Shown here: piece after piece, positions 8,602 to 15,743 of the stretch
Layout of the letters: the number at the start of each line of letters is the position of its first letter
How positions within the stretch are numbered: the first letter of the stretch is position 1
Assembly: GCA_965371785.1 (NCBI GenBank)
Contig: CBDUZS010000003.1
Coordinates: 9,810-73,809 of the forward strand
Origin: CBDUZS01 sp965371785
GTDB lineage: Bacteria; Fermentibacterota; Fermentibacteria; Fermentibacterales; JCC-6
DNA length: 64,000 nucleotides
Direction: 5' to 3'
The notes under the pieces: generated by a model
What the model saw: the letters and a program-made list of their open reading frames with translations, nothing else
What the model was told of the DNA's origin: nothing
Databases searched by the model: none
Position numbers and translations under genes: made by a program

Positions 8602-9261
8602 CTAGAAGAGGGTCTTGATAGTACCCCAGGTGTCGCGGTCGAGTGCAAGCGTACCTTCGATGATGCGGAACATGTCGGTAGCGGGGTATCCCGTTGTTGA
8701 ACCGGGTACCCATCCGCTACCTATGTCTCTGTAGCTCTCCGTGCCTTCCACTTCGTCGTCTTGTATGCAGTAGAGGTTGGTGCCGTCAGTACGCTGGAAG
8801 GTAGTCCAGTAGGTTACACCGGATGTGGCCATGAAGTAATCGGTGTTGGGAAGGGCGGCTACCGTCATGTAAATCATGTATCCAGCAAAGGTAATACCAG
8901 TGGCGTTGTGTACGAGGTCGCCACCACTGACGGTACCGTTCCAGAGTTCGGTTCCTGGACCGGGAGGTGCATCTTCCCAGAAGTAAGCGTCGACGGAAGT
9001 AGGCATTGCTCCCGTGCTGAGATCCCAGAGCGTGAGGATCTCGATGCTGTAATCATTAGAAGGTGTGAAGTCGTCTGCTACCCAGTAATCGGTGAAGATG
9101 GCAAACGCGGTGTTGAACGCATGCGCAGCATCGTAAGCGTTCGTGTCTACTATATCATCGGTGCCCGGCAGCGGATTAGGCATGCCCTCGAACTCGCCCC
9201 TCATGGTCGAGCTGGCAAACGACATTGCGACGACGACAAGAAGAACAACAAGCAGCTTCAT
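8602..9261 (-). CDS. Secreted array protein, unit copy A (first gene of the array)
   Basis: A 219-aa secreted protein of unknown function. Signal peptide MKLLVVLLVVVAMSFASS, then GEFEGMPNPLPGTDD, YWVADDFTPS, PGPGTELW, SGGDLV, PNTDYF, GVTYWTTFQRTDGT, GTESYRD and terminal LDRDTWGTIKTLF. ATG at 9261 is chosen over the TTG at 9279 because AAAGGAAG lies six bases before it and the signal peptide then begins with MKLL. It shares SGGDLV and PNTDYF with A'. It is the first gene of the array, has its own terminator (8550-8580) and a candidate promoter at 9306-9334, so it can be expressed separately from the genes after it. Confidence 0.87.
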   Translation of the reverse strand: MKLLVVLLVVVAMSFASSTMRGEFEGMPNPLPGTDDIVDTNAYDAAHAFNTAFAIFTDYWVADDFTPSNDYSIEILTLWDLSTGAMPTSVDAYFWEDAPPGPGTELWNGTVSGGDLVHNATGITFAGYMIYMTVAALPNTDYFMATSGVTYWTTFQRTDGTNLYCIQDDEVEGTESYRDIGSGWVPGSTTGYPATDMFRIIEGTLALDRDTWGTIKTLF

Positions 9262-9305
9262 ACTACACTTCCTTTCCAAATGAGAAGCTGGATTAACACC
9301 TCGAA

Positions 9306-9334
9306 GGAATACTATTGACCCGGGCTCGTGTCAA
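9306..9334 (-). promoter_or_regulatory. Candidate sigma-70 promoter of the secreted-protein array
   Basis: On the minus strand TTGACA (9334-9329) is separated by 17 bp from TATTCC (9311-9306). The -35 is perfect and the -10 weak. It lies about 45 bp upstream of the start codon of array gene A. Confidence 0.4.
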
Positions 9335-9358
9335 CACCGGCTCCCGGGCTAATATACC

Positions 9359-9386
9359 TTGACGGAATGGTGTATACATGTATATC
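9359..9386 (+). promoter_or_regulatory. Candidate promoter of tRNA-Val and thrS
   Basis: TTGACG (9359-9364), 16-bp spacer, TATATC (9381-9386), about 28 bp before the mature tRNA 5' end. Position and spacing are plausible; the -10 is imperfect. It could serve the tRNA and read on into the translation genes. Confidence 0.35.
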
Positions 9387-9413
9387 CTTCGGTCCGCAAA
9401 TGAATGAAGCGGT

Positions 9414-9490
9414 GGGCGATTAGCTCAGTTGGCTAGAGTGCTTGCTTGACATGCAAGAAGTCACTGGTTCAAATCCAGTATCGCCCACCA
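9414..9490 (+). tRNA. tRNA-Val (anticodon GAC), CCA encoded
   Basis: A 77-nt cloverleaf. The acceptor stem GGGCGAT pairs with ATCGCCC. The D arm is GCTC...GAGT, the anticodon stem CTTGC/GCAAG encloses loop TTGACAT with anticodon GAC, and the T stem ACTGG/CCAGT encloses TTCAAAT. An ACCA end is encoded. It decodes GUC/GUU valine codons. It lies 33 bp upstream of thrS in the same direction and may share its transcript. Confidence 0.96.
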
Positions 9491-9523
9491 TTATTCTGTT
9501 CGTGACCGAAGCCAGGAGGAGGT

Positions 9524-10477
9524 ATGCAATTGTTACGTATAGTATTTCCAGACAACAGTTCTGCCGAATTCGAGCCGGGCACGACCGGAATGGACATTGC
9601 TCTGTCGATCGCGCGAGGACTGGCAAAAAGGGCTCTTGCCTGCCGCTTCAACGGTGAATTGACAGGTCTCTCGGAGCCTCTGCAGGATGACGGGAAGATA
9701 GAAATACTCACCTTTTCCGATGATGAAGGAAAGAAAATCCTGCGCCATAGCGCTGCCCATGTAATGGCTGCTGCAGTGGAAAAGCTATTCCCGGGAACCA
9801 GGTTCGGTATCGGACCCGCCATCGACAACGGTTTCTACTACGATATGAGTATTCCCGACTTTCCGGGAAATTCCGCACTCGACTCGATTGCCGCCGAGAT
9901 GAGCAGGCAGATTGCAGACGATCTTCCATTCATCACCGGGAAAATGAACATCGATGAGGCCGCAGACCTGTTCTCATCGAGGGGAGAGAGCTACAAGCTC
10001 GAACTCCTCGATGACCTGCGGCGTGAAGGTGTAGAGAGTGTCAGTATCTACTCTCATGGAGACTTCGTGGATCTCTGCCGTGGTCCTCATGTACCTTCAA
10101 CAGGGTTTCTGAAGCATTTCAGGCTTCTCAGTGTAGCGGGGGCTTACTGGAGGGGTGACGAGAAGAACGAAATGCTGACCAGGATATATGGCACGGTCTT
10201 CGATTCATCCGCGAACCTGACCGATCACCTGGAGATGCTTGACGAGGCTCGAAAGAGGGATCACAGAAAACTCGGCCCCGAACTGGAGCTGTTCTCGATA
10301 GGTCCCGGCGGTCCGGGTCTCATCTACTGGCTGCCAAGGGGAACGGTTCTGAGAGAAGAGCTGGAGAACCACTGGAAGAAAGCTCACAGAGCAGCGGGCT
10401 ACGAACTCGTCAACACTCCGCATATCGCACCGGTCGATCTCTGGGAGACCTCCTGTCATTGCTCCTACTACCGCTAG
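9524..10477 (+). CDS. thrS: Threonyl-tRNA synthetase, N-terminal part, ended by an in-frame TAG
   Basis: The first 317 residues of ThrRS: TGS domain (about 1-60), the second additional/editing domain with HSAAHVMAAAV and the FYYDM segment, and the start of the class II catalytic core ending at DLWETSCHCSYYR. In the family this last segment is normally near-invariant TSGHW..Y.EN. Here Gly reads Cys (TGT, 10454), Trp reads Cys (TGC, 10460) and the expected Glu codon is TAG at 10475-10477. The same frame continues directly into the second half, so this is one gene with one nonsense codon, not a frameshift. The start is ATG with a strong AGGAGG site. Either a damaged gene or, more likely for an essential enzyme, a local sequence error. 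Confidence 0.9.
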   Translation: MQLLRIVFPDNSSAEFEPGTTGMDIALSIARGLAKRALACRFNGELTGLSEPLQDDGKIEILTFSDDEGKKILRHSAAHVMAAAVEKLFPGTRFGIGPAIDNGFYYDMSIPDFPGNSALDSIAAEMSRQIADDLPFITGKMNIDEAADLFSSRGESYKLELLDDLRREGVESVSIYSHGDFVDLCRGPHVPSTGFLKHFRLLSVAGAYWRGDEKNEMLTRIYGTVFDSSANLTDHLEMLDEARKRDHRKLGPELELFSIGPGGPGLIYWLPRGTVLREELENHWKKAHRAAGYELVNTPHIAPVDLWETSCHCSYYR

Positions 10478-10480
10478 AGC

Positions 10481-11467
10481 ATGTACTTCATGGACGTCGA
10501 TAACCGCGAGTACGTCCTCAAACCGATGAACTGTCCCGGACACATCATCATCTACCAATCGAAAAAACGCTCTTACCGGGAGCTTCCACTCAGGCTGGCC
10601 GAGCTCGGGATGGTCTACAGGTACGAAAAGAGCGGTGTTCTGCACGGTCTGATGAGAGTACGCGGATTCACCGTTGACGACGGCCACATCTTCTGCACGG
10701 AGGATCAGATAGTAAGCGAGATCCAGGATGTCGTCAGGTTTGCTCTCTACTTTCTCAGGATATTCGATTTCGGGTACGAGATCGAATTGTCCCTCATGGA
10801 TCCTGAAAACCCCGGGCACTACGCCGGTAATCCCGATGAATGGAAACTGGTCGAACCTGCTCTTGCAAGAGCACTCGACGATATGGGAGAGCCCTACCGT
10901 ACCGTCATCGGGGAAGCAGCATTCTACGGTCCAAAGATCGATATCAAGCTGAAGGACGCACTCGGAAGATTCTGGCAGGGACCGACGATACAATTCGATT
11001 TCAACATACCTTCCCGTTTCAACCTGACTTACGTCGGCAACGATGGATCCGAGCATCGGGTGTACATGGTACATCGTGCTCTTTTAGGCTCGGTGGAAAG
11101 GTTCATAGGCAATCTGATCGAACACTACGCCGGCAATTTCCCGAGTTGGCTTGCGCCCGTTCAGGTTGTTATATTACCAGTTACCTCCTCACAGGTTGAG
11201 GGGGCAGAGGGAATTGCGGCTGAACTGACTGAAGCCGGTCTGCGAGTTGAAACTGATTCTCGCAACGAGACGGTTGGCTATAGGGTAAGGTCTGCTGAAA
11301 AAATGAAGGTTCCGTTCATGCTCGTCATCGGCGAGCGTGAAATGACATCAGGCAGTGTAGCCCTGCGGAAGCATGGAGAGGGTGACAAGGGAGTGTTTCC
11401 ATTTGCGGAAGCTCTCGACTTTCTCATCAACGACTGTGAAACGCCTGCATTGCCGGAATGGGGGTAG
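10481..11467 (+). CDS. thrS: Threonyl-tRNA synthetase, C-terminal part after the in-frame TAG
   Basis: Holds the rest of ThrRS: MYFMDVDNREYVLKPMNCPGH with the Zn ligand Cys, the motif 2 region (RYEKSGVLHGLMRVRGFTVDD), the QGPTIQFDF and MVHRALLGSVERF motif 3 region, and the anticodon-binding domain (VVILPVTSSQ onward). It is in the same frame as the upstream part with only TAG AGC between them, so together they give a full-length enzyme of about 646 residues. The first ATG is an ordinary internal Met, not a true start; no ribosome site precedes it. The next gene, infC, follows immediately, as is usual for thrS-infC-rpmI-rplT. Confidence 0.9.
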   Translation: MYFMDVDNREYVLKPMNCPGHIIIYQSKKRSYRELPLRLAELGMVYRYEKSGVLHGLMRVRGFTVDDGHIFCTEDQIVSEIQDVVRFALYFLRIFDFGYEIELSLMDPENPGHYAGNPDEWKLVEPALARALDDMGEPYRTVIGEAAFYGPKIDIKLKDALGRFWQGPTIQFDFNIPSRFNLTYVGNDGSEHRVYMVHRALLGSVERFIGNLIEHYAGNFPSWLAPVQVVILPVTSSQVEGAEGIAAELTEAGLRVETDSRNETVGYRVRSAEKMKVPFMLVIGEREMTSGSVALRKHGEGDKGVFPFAEALDFLINDCETPALPEWG

Positions 11468-11992
11468 TTGCCTATCAGAGAGACTACAAGGATCAACGGT
11501 GAGATAAGGAGCAAAGAAGTCAGGCTCATCGATGGTGACGGTAAACACGTTGGTGTCGTTGATCTTGCCAGGGCACTCGACATGGCAGGCGATTCAGGTC
11601 TGGATCTCGTCGAGATATCCGCCGGTGCCGATCCACCTGTTGCCCGGATAATGGATTACGGCAAGTACAGATACGAGCAGAACAGGAAGGACAGGGAAGC
11701 CCGCAGAAAACAGCATACCGGCGGTCTCAAGGAGATCAAGTTCAGACCGAATACGGATGTCCATGACTACACGTACAAAATGAAGCACACCAGGGAATTC
11801 CTTGAGTCCAGACATAAAGTCAAGGCAACTGTCGTATTCAGGGGTAGACAGCTCGTCTACAAAGACCAGGGTTTCCAGCTTCTTCAGAAGCTGGCAGAAG
11901 ATGTTGATGATCTGGCGAACATCGAGCGGAAACCGGTTCTAGAGGGCAGGTTTCTCACGATGATACTGTCGCCGCGTAAGGAAAACAGCTAG
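11468..11992 (+). CDS. infC: Translation initiation factor IF-3
   Basis: Binds the 30S subunit, prevents premature subunit joining and rejects non-canonical start codons. The 174 aa include the N-domain (INGEIRSKEVRLID), the basic linker (YRYEQNRKDREARRKQ) and the C-domain (KEIKFRPNTDVHDY, KVKATVVFRGR). There is no ATG at the start: the frame opens with TTG at 11468, directly after the thrS stop, with an in-frame ATC two codons on. A rare start codon is a known autoregulatory feature of infC in enterobacteria (AUU), so TTG or ATC here may serve the same purpose. No strong ribosome site is present beyond GGGGG in the end of thrS. Confidence 0.95.
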   Translation: MPIRETTRINGEIRSKEVRLIDGDGKHVGVVDLARALDMAGDSGLDLVEISAGADPPVARIMDYGKYRYEQNRKDREARRKQHTGGLKEIKFRPNTDVHDYTYKMKHTREFLESRHKVKATVVFRGRQLVYKDQGFQLLQKLAEDVDDLANIERKPVLEGRFLTMILSPRKENS

Positions 11993-12010
11993 AAGCAGAG
12001 GGAATACAAG

Positions 12011-12202
12011 ATGCCCAAAATGAAAACACACAAGGGTGCGGCAAAGCGCCTGAAGAAGACCGGGTCAGGAAAGTTCAGACTCAGGCATTCTCACGCGGGT
12101 CACATCAAGACGAAGAAGAGCAGTAAACGAAAGCGCGGCCTGCGCAAATCCGGAATCGCATCACGAGCCGACGTGCGTAGGCTACGTCGAATGCTGCCCT
12201 GA
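12011..12202 (+). CDS. rpmI: 50S ribosomal protein L35
   Basis: 63 residues, very basic, with the family's MPKMKTHKGAAKR start and the central HILTKK-like block (here HIKTKKSSKRKRGLR). Lies 18 bp after infC and 16 bp before rplT in the canonical infC-rpmI-rplT order. Confidence 0.97.
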   Translation: MPKMKTHKGAAKRLKKTGSGKFRLRHSHAGHIKTKKSSKRKRGLRKSGIASRADVRRLRRMLP

Positions 12203-12218
12203 ACCTGGAGATTACAGC

Positions 12219-12572
12219 ATGAGCAGAACAAGAAATGCAGTTGCGCGCAGAAAGCGCCACAAGAAGGTTCTCAAAGCCGCCAGAGGTAAGGTTGGCGGCA
12301 GGAGGAAGCTCTACACCGTTGCATGCGAAGCCAACAGAAAGGCTCTCGAGTACCAGTACAGAGACCGCAGGACGAAGAAACGGGACTTCAGATCTCTCTG
12401 GATCACCAGGATAAATGCAGCTTCCAGGGAGAATGGACTGTCGTACAGCGACCTCATCAATGGCCTTGCCAGAGCAGGAATCAAGCTGAACAGGAAGGTC
12501 CTTGCCAGTCTTGCAGTGGGAGATCCCGATGCCTTCACAAGTATAGTCGAGACAGCGAAAGCTGCTTTGTAG
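12219..12572 (+). CDS. rplT: 50S ribosomal protein L20
   Basis: 117 residues, the normal length. The long basic N-terminal helix (RTRNAVARRKRHKKVLKAA) extends into 23S rRNA, and the globular C-domain contains LWITRINAA, SYSDLINGL and NRKVLASLA. L20 also represses its own operon in several bacteria, but no leader structure is visible in the short gap here. pheS and pheT, which often follow rplT, are absent. Confidence 0.97.
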   Translation: MSRTRNAVARRKRHKKVLKAARGKVGGRRKLYTVACEANRKALEYQYRDRRTKKRDFRSLWITRINAASRENGLSYSDLINGLARAGIKLNRKVLASLAVGDPDAFTSIVETAKAAL

Positions 12573-12602
12573 CGTTACCGGGAAGGACATCGAGTCAGGA
12601 GC

Positions 12603-12869
12603 ATGTCTGTTGCTGACAATCTGGAGAGGTTGACTGAAGCTGTCGATCGTCTGATTATCAGACTGGAGACACTTCAGGCTCAGCGCAACAAGCTGACTCG
12701 AAGGGTCCAGGAGCTTGAGTACAGAATAGACAACAGTGTTGATTCTCCGGATTCTGAGGGTTATAACCTTCTCAGGATCCACAGCGCCAGACTTCTGCGG
12801 GAAAGGCAGGATCTGAAGCAGAGGTTAACGGGGGTTCTGGAAAAAATGGAAAGAGAATTGCGGCGGTAA
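12603..12869 (+). CDS. Small coiled-coil protein, ZapB-like
   Basis: 88 residues, almost entirely heptad-patterned helix with a proline break near residue 53 (two coiled-coil stretches, about 3-47 and 58-86). Size, charge pattern and position directly before zapA suggest a ZapB-like partner that links the Z-ring to the chromosome, but there is no decisive motif; any small structural coiled coil would fit. It begins 30 bp after rplT and ends 12 bp before zapA, so it is co-transcribed with the ribosomal genes. Confidence 0.6.
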   Translation: MSVADNLERLTEAVDRLIIRLETLQAQRNKLTRRVQELEYRIDNSVDSPDSEGYNLLRIHSARLLRERQDLKQRLTGVLEKMERELRR

Positions 12870-12881
12870 TAGAGGTAGACA

Positions 12882-13274
12882 ATGGTTGACCGACCCGAAA
12901 GCATCAGAGTTAACATTTACGGTCGGGAGTATTCAATCCGAGGTGACGACGATCCTGGCTACATTGCCGAGATCGCTCATTTCGTTGATATGAAGATGCG
13001 GCAGATGACCGACAACATCACCATGGCTTCCACCGCAAAGGTTGCCATTCTGACCGCGCTCAACATAGCAGACGAGTTATTTCAGAAGGAACAACAGGGC
13101 AAGGAACACGAAGAAACGCATAGCGCCATTCTCGCTGGGCTTGCAGAACGAATCGAGAAGATCCTGGCTGAACCTTCGCACGAACCCACCGCAAGTGATC
13201 AAACGAACGAAAAAGTTGTCGAAGTAACGTCTTTCCAGACATCCACTGCACCCGATAACACTTTCACAGGCTAG
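12882..13274 (+). CDS. zapA: Cell division protein ZapA
   Basis: 130 residues. The N-terminal domain has the family pattern VNIYGREYSIRGDDDPGYIAEIAHFVDMKM followed by the TAKVAILTALNIADELF helix that forms the ZapA dimer/tetramer coiled coil and promotes FtsZ bundling. The last 35 residues are low-complexity and probably disordered, longer than in most ZapA proteins. It pairs with the ZapB-like gene upstream; rny follows after 113 bp. Confidence 0.88.
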   Translation: MVDRPESIRVNIYGREYSIRGDDDPGYIAEIAHFVDMKMRQMTDNITMASTAKVAILTALNIADELFQKEQQGKEHEETHSAILAGLAERIEKILAEPSHEPTASDQTNEKVVEVTSFQTSTAPDNTFTG

Positions 13275-13387
13275 TCGAGGGAACCGGTTCATCACCGGAT
13301 CCGTGCGCAGGGATTCGGGTGCCTTTAACCGATAATACCGGTTTCCATTTATATAAACGATCTGCGCCTGAATCTGGAGCAGTTGCT

Positions 13388-14941
13388 ATGGAGCCATACC
13401 TTATCCCGGGGGTTGCTGCAATCGTAGCATTCAGCCTGGGTTTTTTATTACAGAAAGCGTTGGTAACCAAGGAGATAAAGGGCGCAACCACGCAGGCCAC
13501 CAGGATAATTGCCGATGCGGAGAGAGAAGCGGATACTCTCAGGAAAGAAGTCATTCTCGAGGGCAGGGACACGCTCTCCCGGGAGAAGGCGGAAATTCTT
13601 GAGGAGCAGCAGAGCAGACGAATGGAGCTCGACAGCAAGGAAACCGGGATAACCAGAGGTATGGAGCAGCTGGATCGGCTGAAGGATACTCTCGACAACA
13701 GAGCCGGCAGCATCAGCTTACTGGAGACCGGACTGGCGGAGAAGGAACAGGCTCTCAATGCCAAGCATCAACGGGTTAACAGGCTGATGGAGGAGCAGAA
13801 CAGGCTCCTCGAGAAAATAGCAGTTCTTTCGCGGGATGAAGCAAAGAACCTTCTTCTCTCCAACCTCAGGGAAGAGGCCGGGCTGGAAGCATCCAGGATG
13901 ACCCGCAGGATAATCGAGAATGCGGAGAGAACAGCCGAGGAACAGGCCAACCGGATTCTGTCATCAGCCGTTCAGAGATGTTCCGCATCTTTCGTAGTAG
14001 AGAATTGCGTATCGGTTGTAAATCTGGCGAACGATGATATGAAAGGCCGTATCATCGGTAGAGAAGGCAGGAACATCCGTGCGTTCGAGACCGCAACGGG
14101 TGTTGATGTAGTTATCGATGATACTCCGGAGGCTGTTCTGCTCTCATGCTTCGATCCCGTTCGCAGGGAGGTTGCAAGGCAATCACTCGAGAAGCTGATA
14201 TCCGATGGAAGGATACACCCTGGAAGAATCGAAGCCGTTGTCAGGAAAGTCAACGATGAGATGGAACGAAACATCAAGAAGCTTGGCAACGACCTCGCCA
14301 TGGAGGTGAATGTATCGGGGCTCCACCCTCAGCTGATCCGGCACCTCGGGCGTCTCAGATACAGAACGAGTTATGGACAGAACATGTACCAGCACTCACT
14401 CGAAGTGGCGCACATCTGTGGGCTGATCTCGGCCGAACTCAGGCTTGATGCGGCAGTTGCCAGCCGAATCGGTCTTCTTCATGACATCGGCAAGGCTTCC
14501 GATCAGGAACTCGAGGGATCTCATGCGATGGTCGGTATGGAGCTTGCACGGAAATATGACGAGCCGCAGGTTGTGTTCAACGCTATCGGGGCACATCACG
14601 AAGAGATAGAGCCCGAATCCCTTTACGCAATTCTTGTTCAGGCTGCTGACGCTGTAAGTAGTGCGCGTCCCGGAGCGCGAAAGGAAACGCTTGAACTCTA
14701 CATCAGAAGGCTCCACAAACTCGAATCCATTGCCGATGCATACGACGGAGTCCGCAAATCCTACGCAATCCAGGCCGGAAGAGAACTGAGAATTGCCGTC
14801 AAACCGGAGATGGTCGACGATGCAGGCGCGGAAGAACTGGCAAGAACCGTTGCCCGGAAGATAGAGAACGAGATGGAGTACCCCGGACAGATCAGGGTTA
14901 CCGTGATCAGAGAGGTCAGAGCATCGGAAATGGCAAAGTAG
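13388..14941 (+). CDS. rny: Ribonuclease Y
   Basis: Membrane-anchored endoribonuclease that starts mRNA decay. In order the 517 residues show an N-terminal transmembrane helix (about 5-22), a long charged coiled coil (about 30-190), a KH domain with the GRIIGREGRNIRAFE loop (about 218-232), and an HD domain with HSLEVA and the metal-binding LLHDIGK (about 363-369). ATG at 13388 has GGAG just upstream and gives the usual family length; a GTG at 13319 would put an extra hydrophilic tail before the membrane anchor. The next gene is its frequent neighbour ymdB. Confidence 0.95.
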   Translation: MEPYLIPGVAAIVAFSLGFLLQKALVTKEIKGATTQATRIIADAEREADTLRKEVILEGRDTLSREKAEILEEQQSRRMELDSKETGITRGMEQLDRLKDTLDNRAGSISLLETGLAEKEQALNAKHQRVNRLMEEQNRLLEKIAVLSRDEAKNLLLSNLREEAGLEASRMTRRIIENAERTAEEQANRILSSAVQRCSASFVVENCVSVVNLANDDMKGRIIGREGRNIRAFETATGVDVVIDDTPEAVLLSCFDPVRREVARQSLEKLISDGRIHPGRIEAVVRKVNDEMERNIKKLGNDLAMEVNVSGLHPQLIRHLGRLRYRTSYGQNMYQHSLEVAHICGLISAELRLDAAVASRIGLLHDIGKASDQELEGSHAMVGMELARKYDEPQVVFNAIGAHHEEIEPESLYAILVQAADAVSSARPGARKETLELYIRRLHKLESIADAYDGVRKSYAIQAGRELRIAVKPEMVDDAGAEELARTVARKIENEMEYPGQIRVTVIREVRASEMAK

Positions 14942-14948
14942 GTAAGCA

Positions 14949-15743
14949 ATGCGGATCCTGTTGCTCGGAGATGTAGTCGGAAGACCCGGCAGGAAAGCCC
15001 TTGCTTCCTTTCTCGCACGAGGGCAAGGGCAAGGGCAGGGGCAGGGCGAAAAATACGATCTGGTAGTTGCAAACGGCGAGAATGCTGCCGGAGGATTCGG
15101 CCTGACGAGAAGGACCTCCGATCAGTTGTTCAGCGCCGGTGTGGATATCATCACGTCCGGCAATCATATCTGGAAGCAGAAGGATATTTTCGAAGTCCTG
15201 GAGCAGGGAGATTCCAGGGTACTCAGACCTGCCAACGCTCCTCCGGGGAATCCTGGAACAGGTGTAGCAGGTTTTCTGGCAGGTCAGGTGAGTGTCACAG
15301 TGATCAACCTTTCCGGCAGGATTTTCATGGATGGTTTGTGGGACTGTCCCTTCAGGATGGTAGACCGGATCCTGAACAATTGCGATTCCGACATCACGAT
15401 AATCGACTTCCATGCAGAAGCCACGAGTGAGAAACAGGCACTCGGAAGGTACGTCGACGGCAGGGTGACTGTCGTCGCCGGCAGTCATACACATGTGCTC
15501 ACTGCAGACGCACGGATTCTTCCGCATGGAACGGCCTACATAACAGACCTGGGAATGTGCGGTTCACATTCGGGAATAATCGGCATGTCTTACGAACAGG
15601 CCAGGCTGAGATTTCTGACCGGAAGACCGGAGAAACTCTCGGTCTCCGATGGAGAAGAGCATGTCAATGGGCTCGAACTGGTGCTCGATGATGAGCACTC
15701 GGTCGAATCACTGAGGATCATCAATGAACGGGTGCAGATCTGA
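14949..15743 (+). CDS. YmdB-like metallophosphoesterase
   Basis: Calcineurin-like metal-dependent phosphodiesterase of the YmdB/TIGR00282 type; the Bacillus member hydrolyses 2',3'-cAMP and affects biofilm formation. Visible metal-site motifs are LLGDVVGRPGR, VVANGENAAGGFG, SGNHIWK, IDFHAEATSEK and GSHTHV. The 264 aa match the family. Residues 25-33 are a GQGQGQGQG tract encoded by four hexanucleotide repeats (15021-15044) that lengthen an otherwise short loop. The start lies 7 bp after rny and the last 20 bp overlap ispA. Confidence 0.9.
   Translation: MRILLLGDVVGRPGRKALASFLARGQGQGQGQGEKYDLVVANGENAAGGFGLTRRTSDQLFSAGVDIITSGNHIWKQKDIFEVLEQGDSRVLRPANAPPGNPGTGVAGFLAGQVSVTVINLSGRIFMDGLWDCPFRMVDRILNNCDSDITIIDFHAEATSEKQALGRYVDGRVTVVAGSHTHVLTADARILPHGTAYITDLGMCGSHSGIIGMSYEQARLRFLTGRPEKLSVSDGEEHVNGLELVLDDEHSVESLRIINERVQI
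15021..15044 (+). repeat. Four tandem hexanucleotide repeats GGGCAR inside the ymdB-like gene
   Basis: GGGCAA twice then GGGCAG twice, encoding (Gly-Gln)4. The 6-bp unit keeps frame, so copy-number change would alter loop length, not switch the gene off. Confidence 0.9.

Noticed and set aside
4074..9279. CRISPR or DNA-repeat array
   Set aside because: The repetition is at gene scale (about 660 bp) with diverged sequence, not short direct repeats with spacers.
4797..9318. Repeated plus-strand open frames opposite each array gene
   Set aside because: They recur only because the paralogous genes on the minus strand are similar; they lack ribosome sites and export signals.
9491..9523. T-box or other leader controlling thrS
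   Set aside because: Only 33 bp separate the tRNA from the thrS start, too short for a T-box, and no such motif is visible.
10475..10477. TAG in thrS read as a reassigned sense codon
   Set aside because: TAG is used as the ordinary stop of several intact genes here (end of thrS, infC, rplT), so reassignment is not supported.
13275..13387. 6S RNA in the gap after zapA
   Set aside because: The gap is 113 bp, shorter than a 6S RNA, and I see no long interrupted hairpin. The position is common for ssrS, but nothing here supports it.
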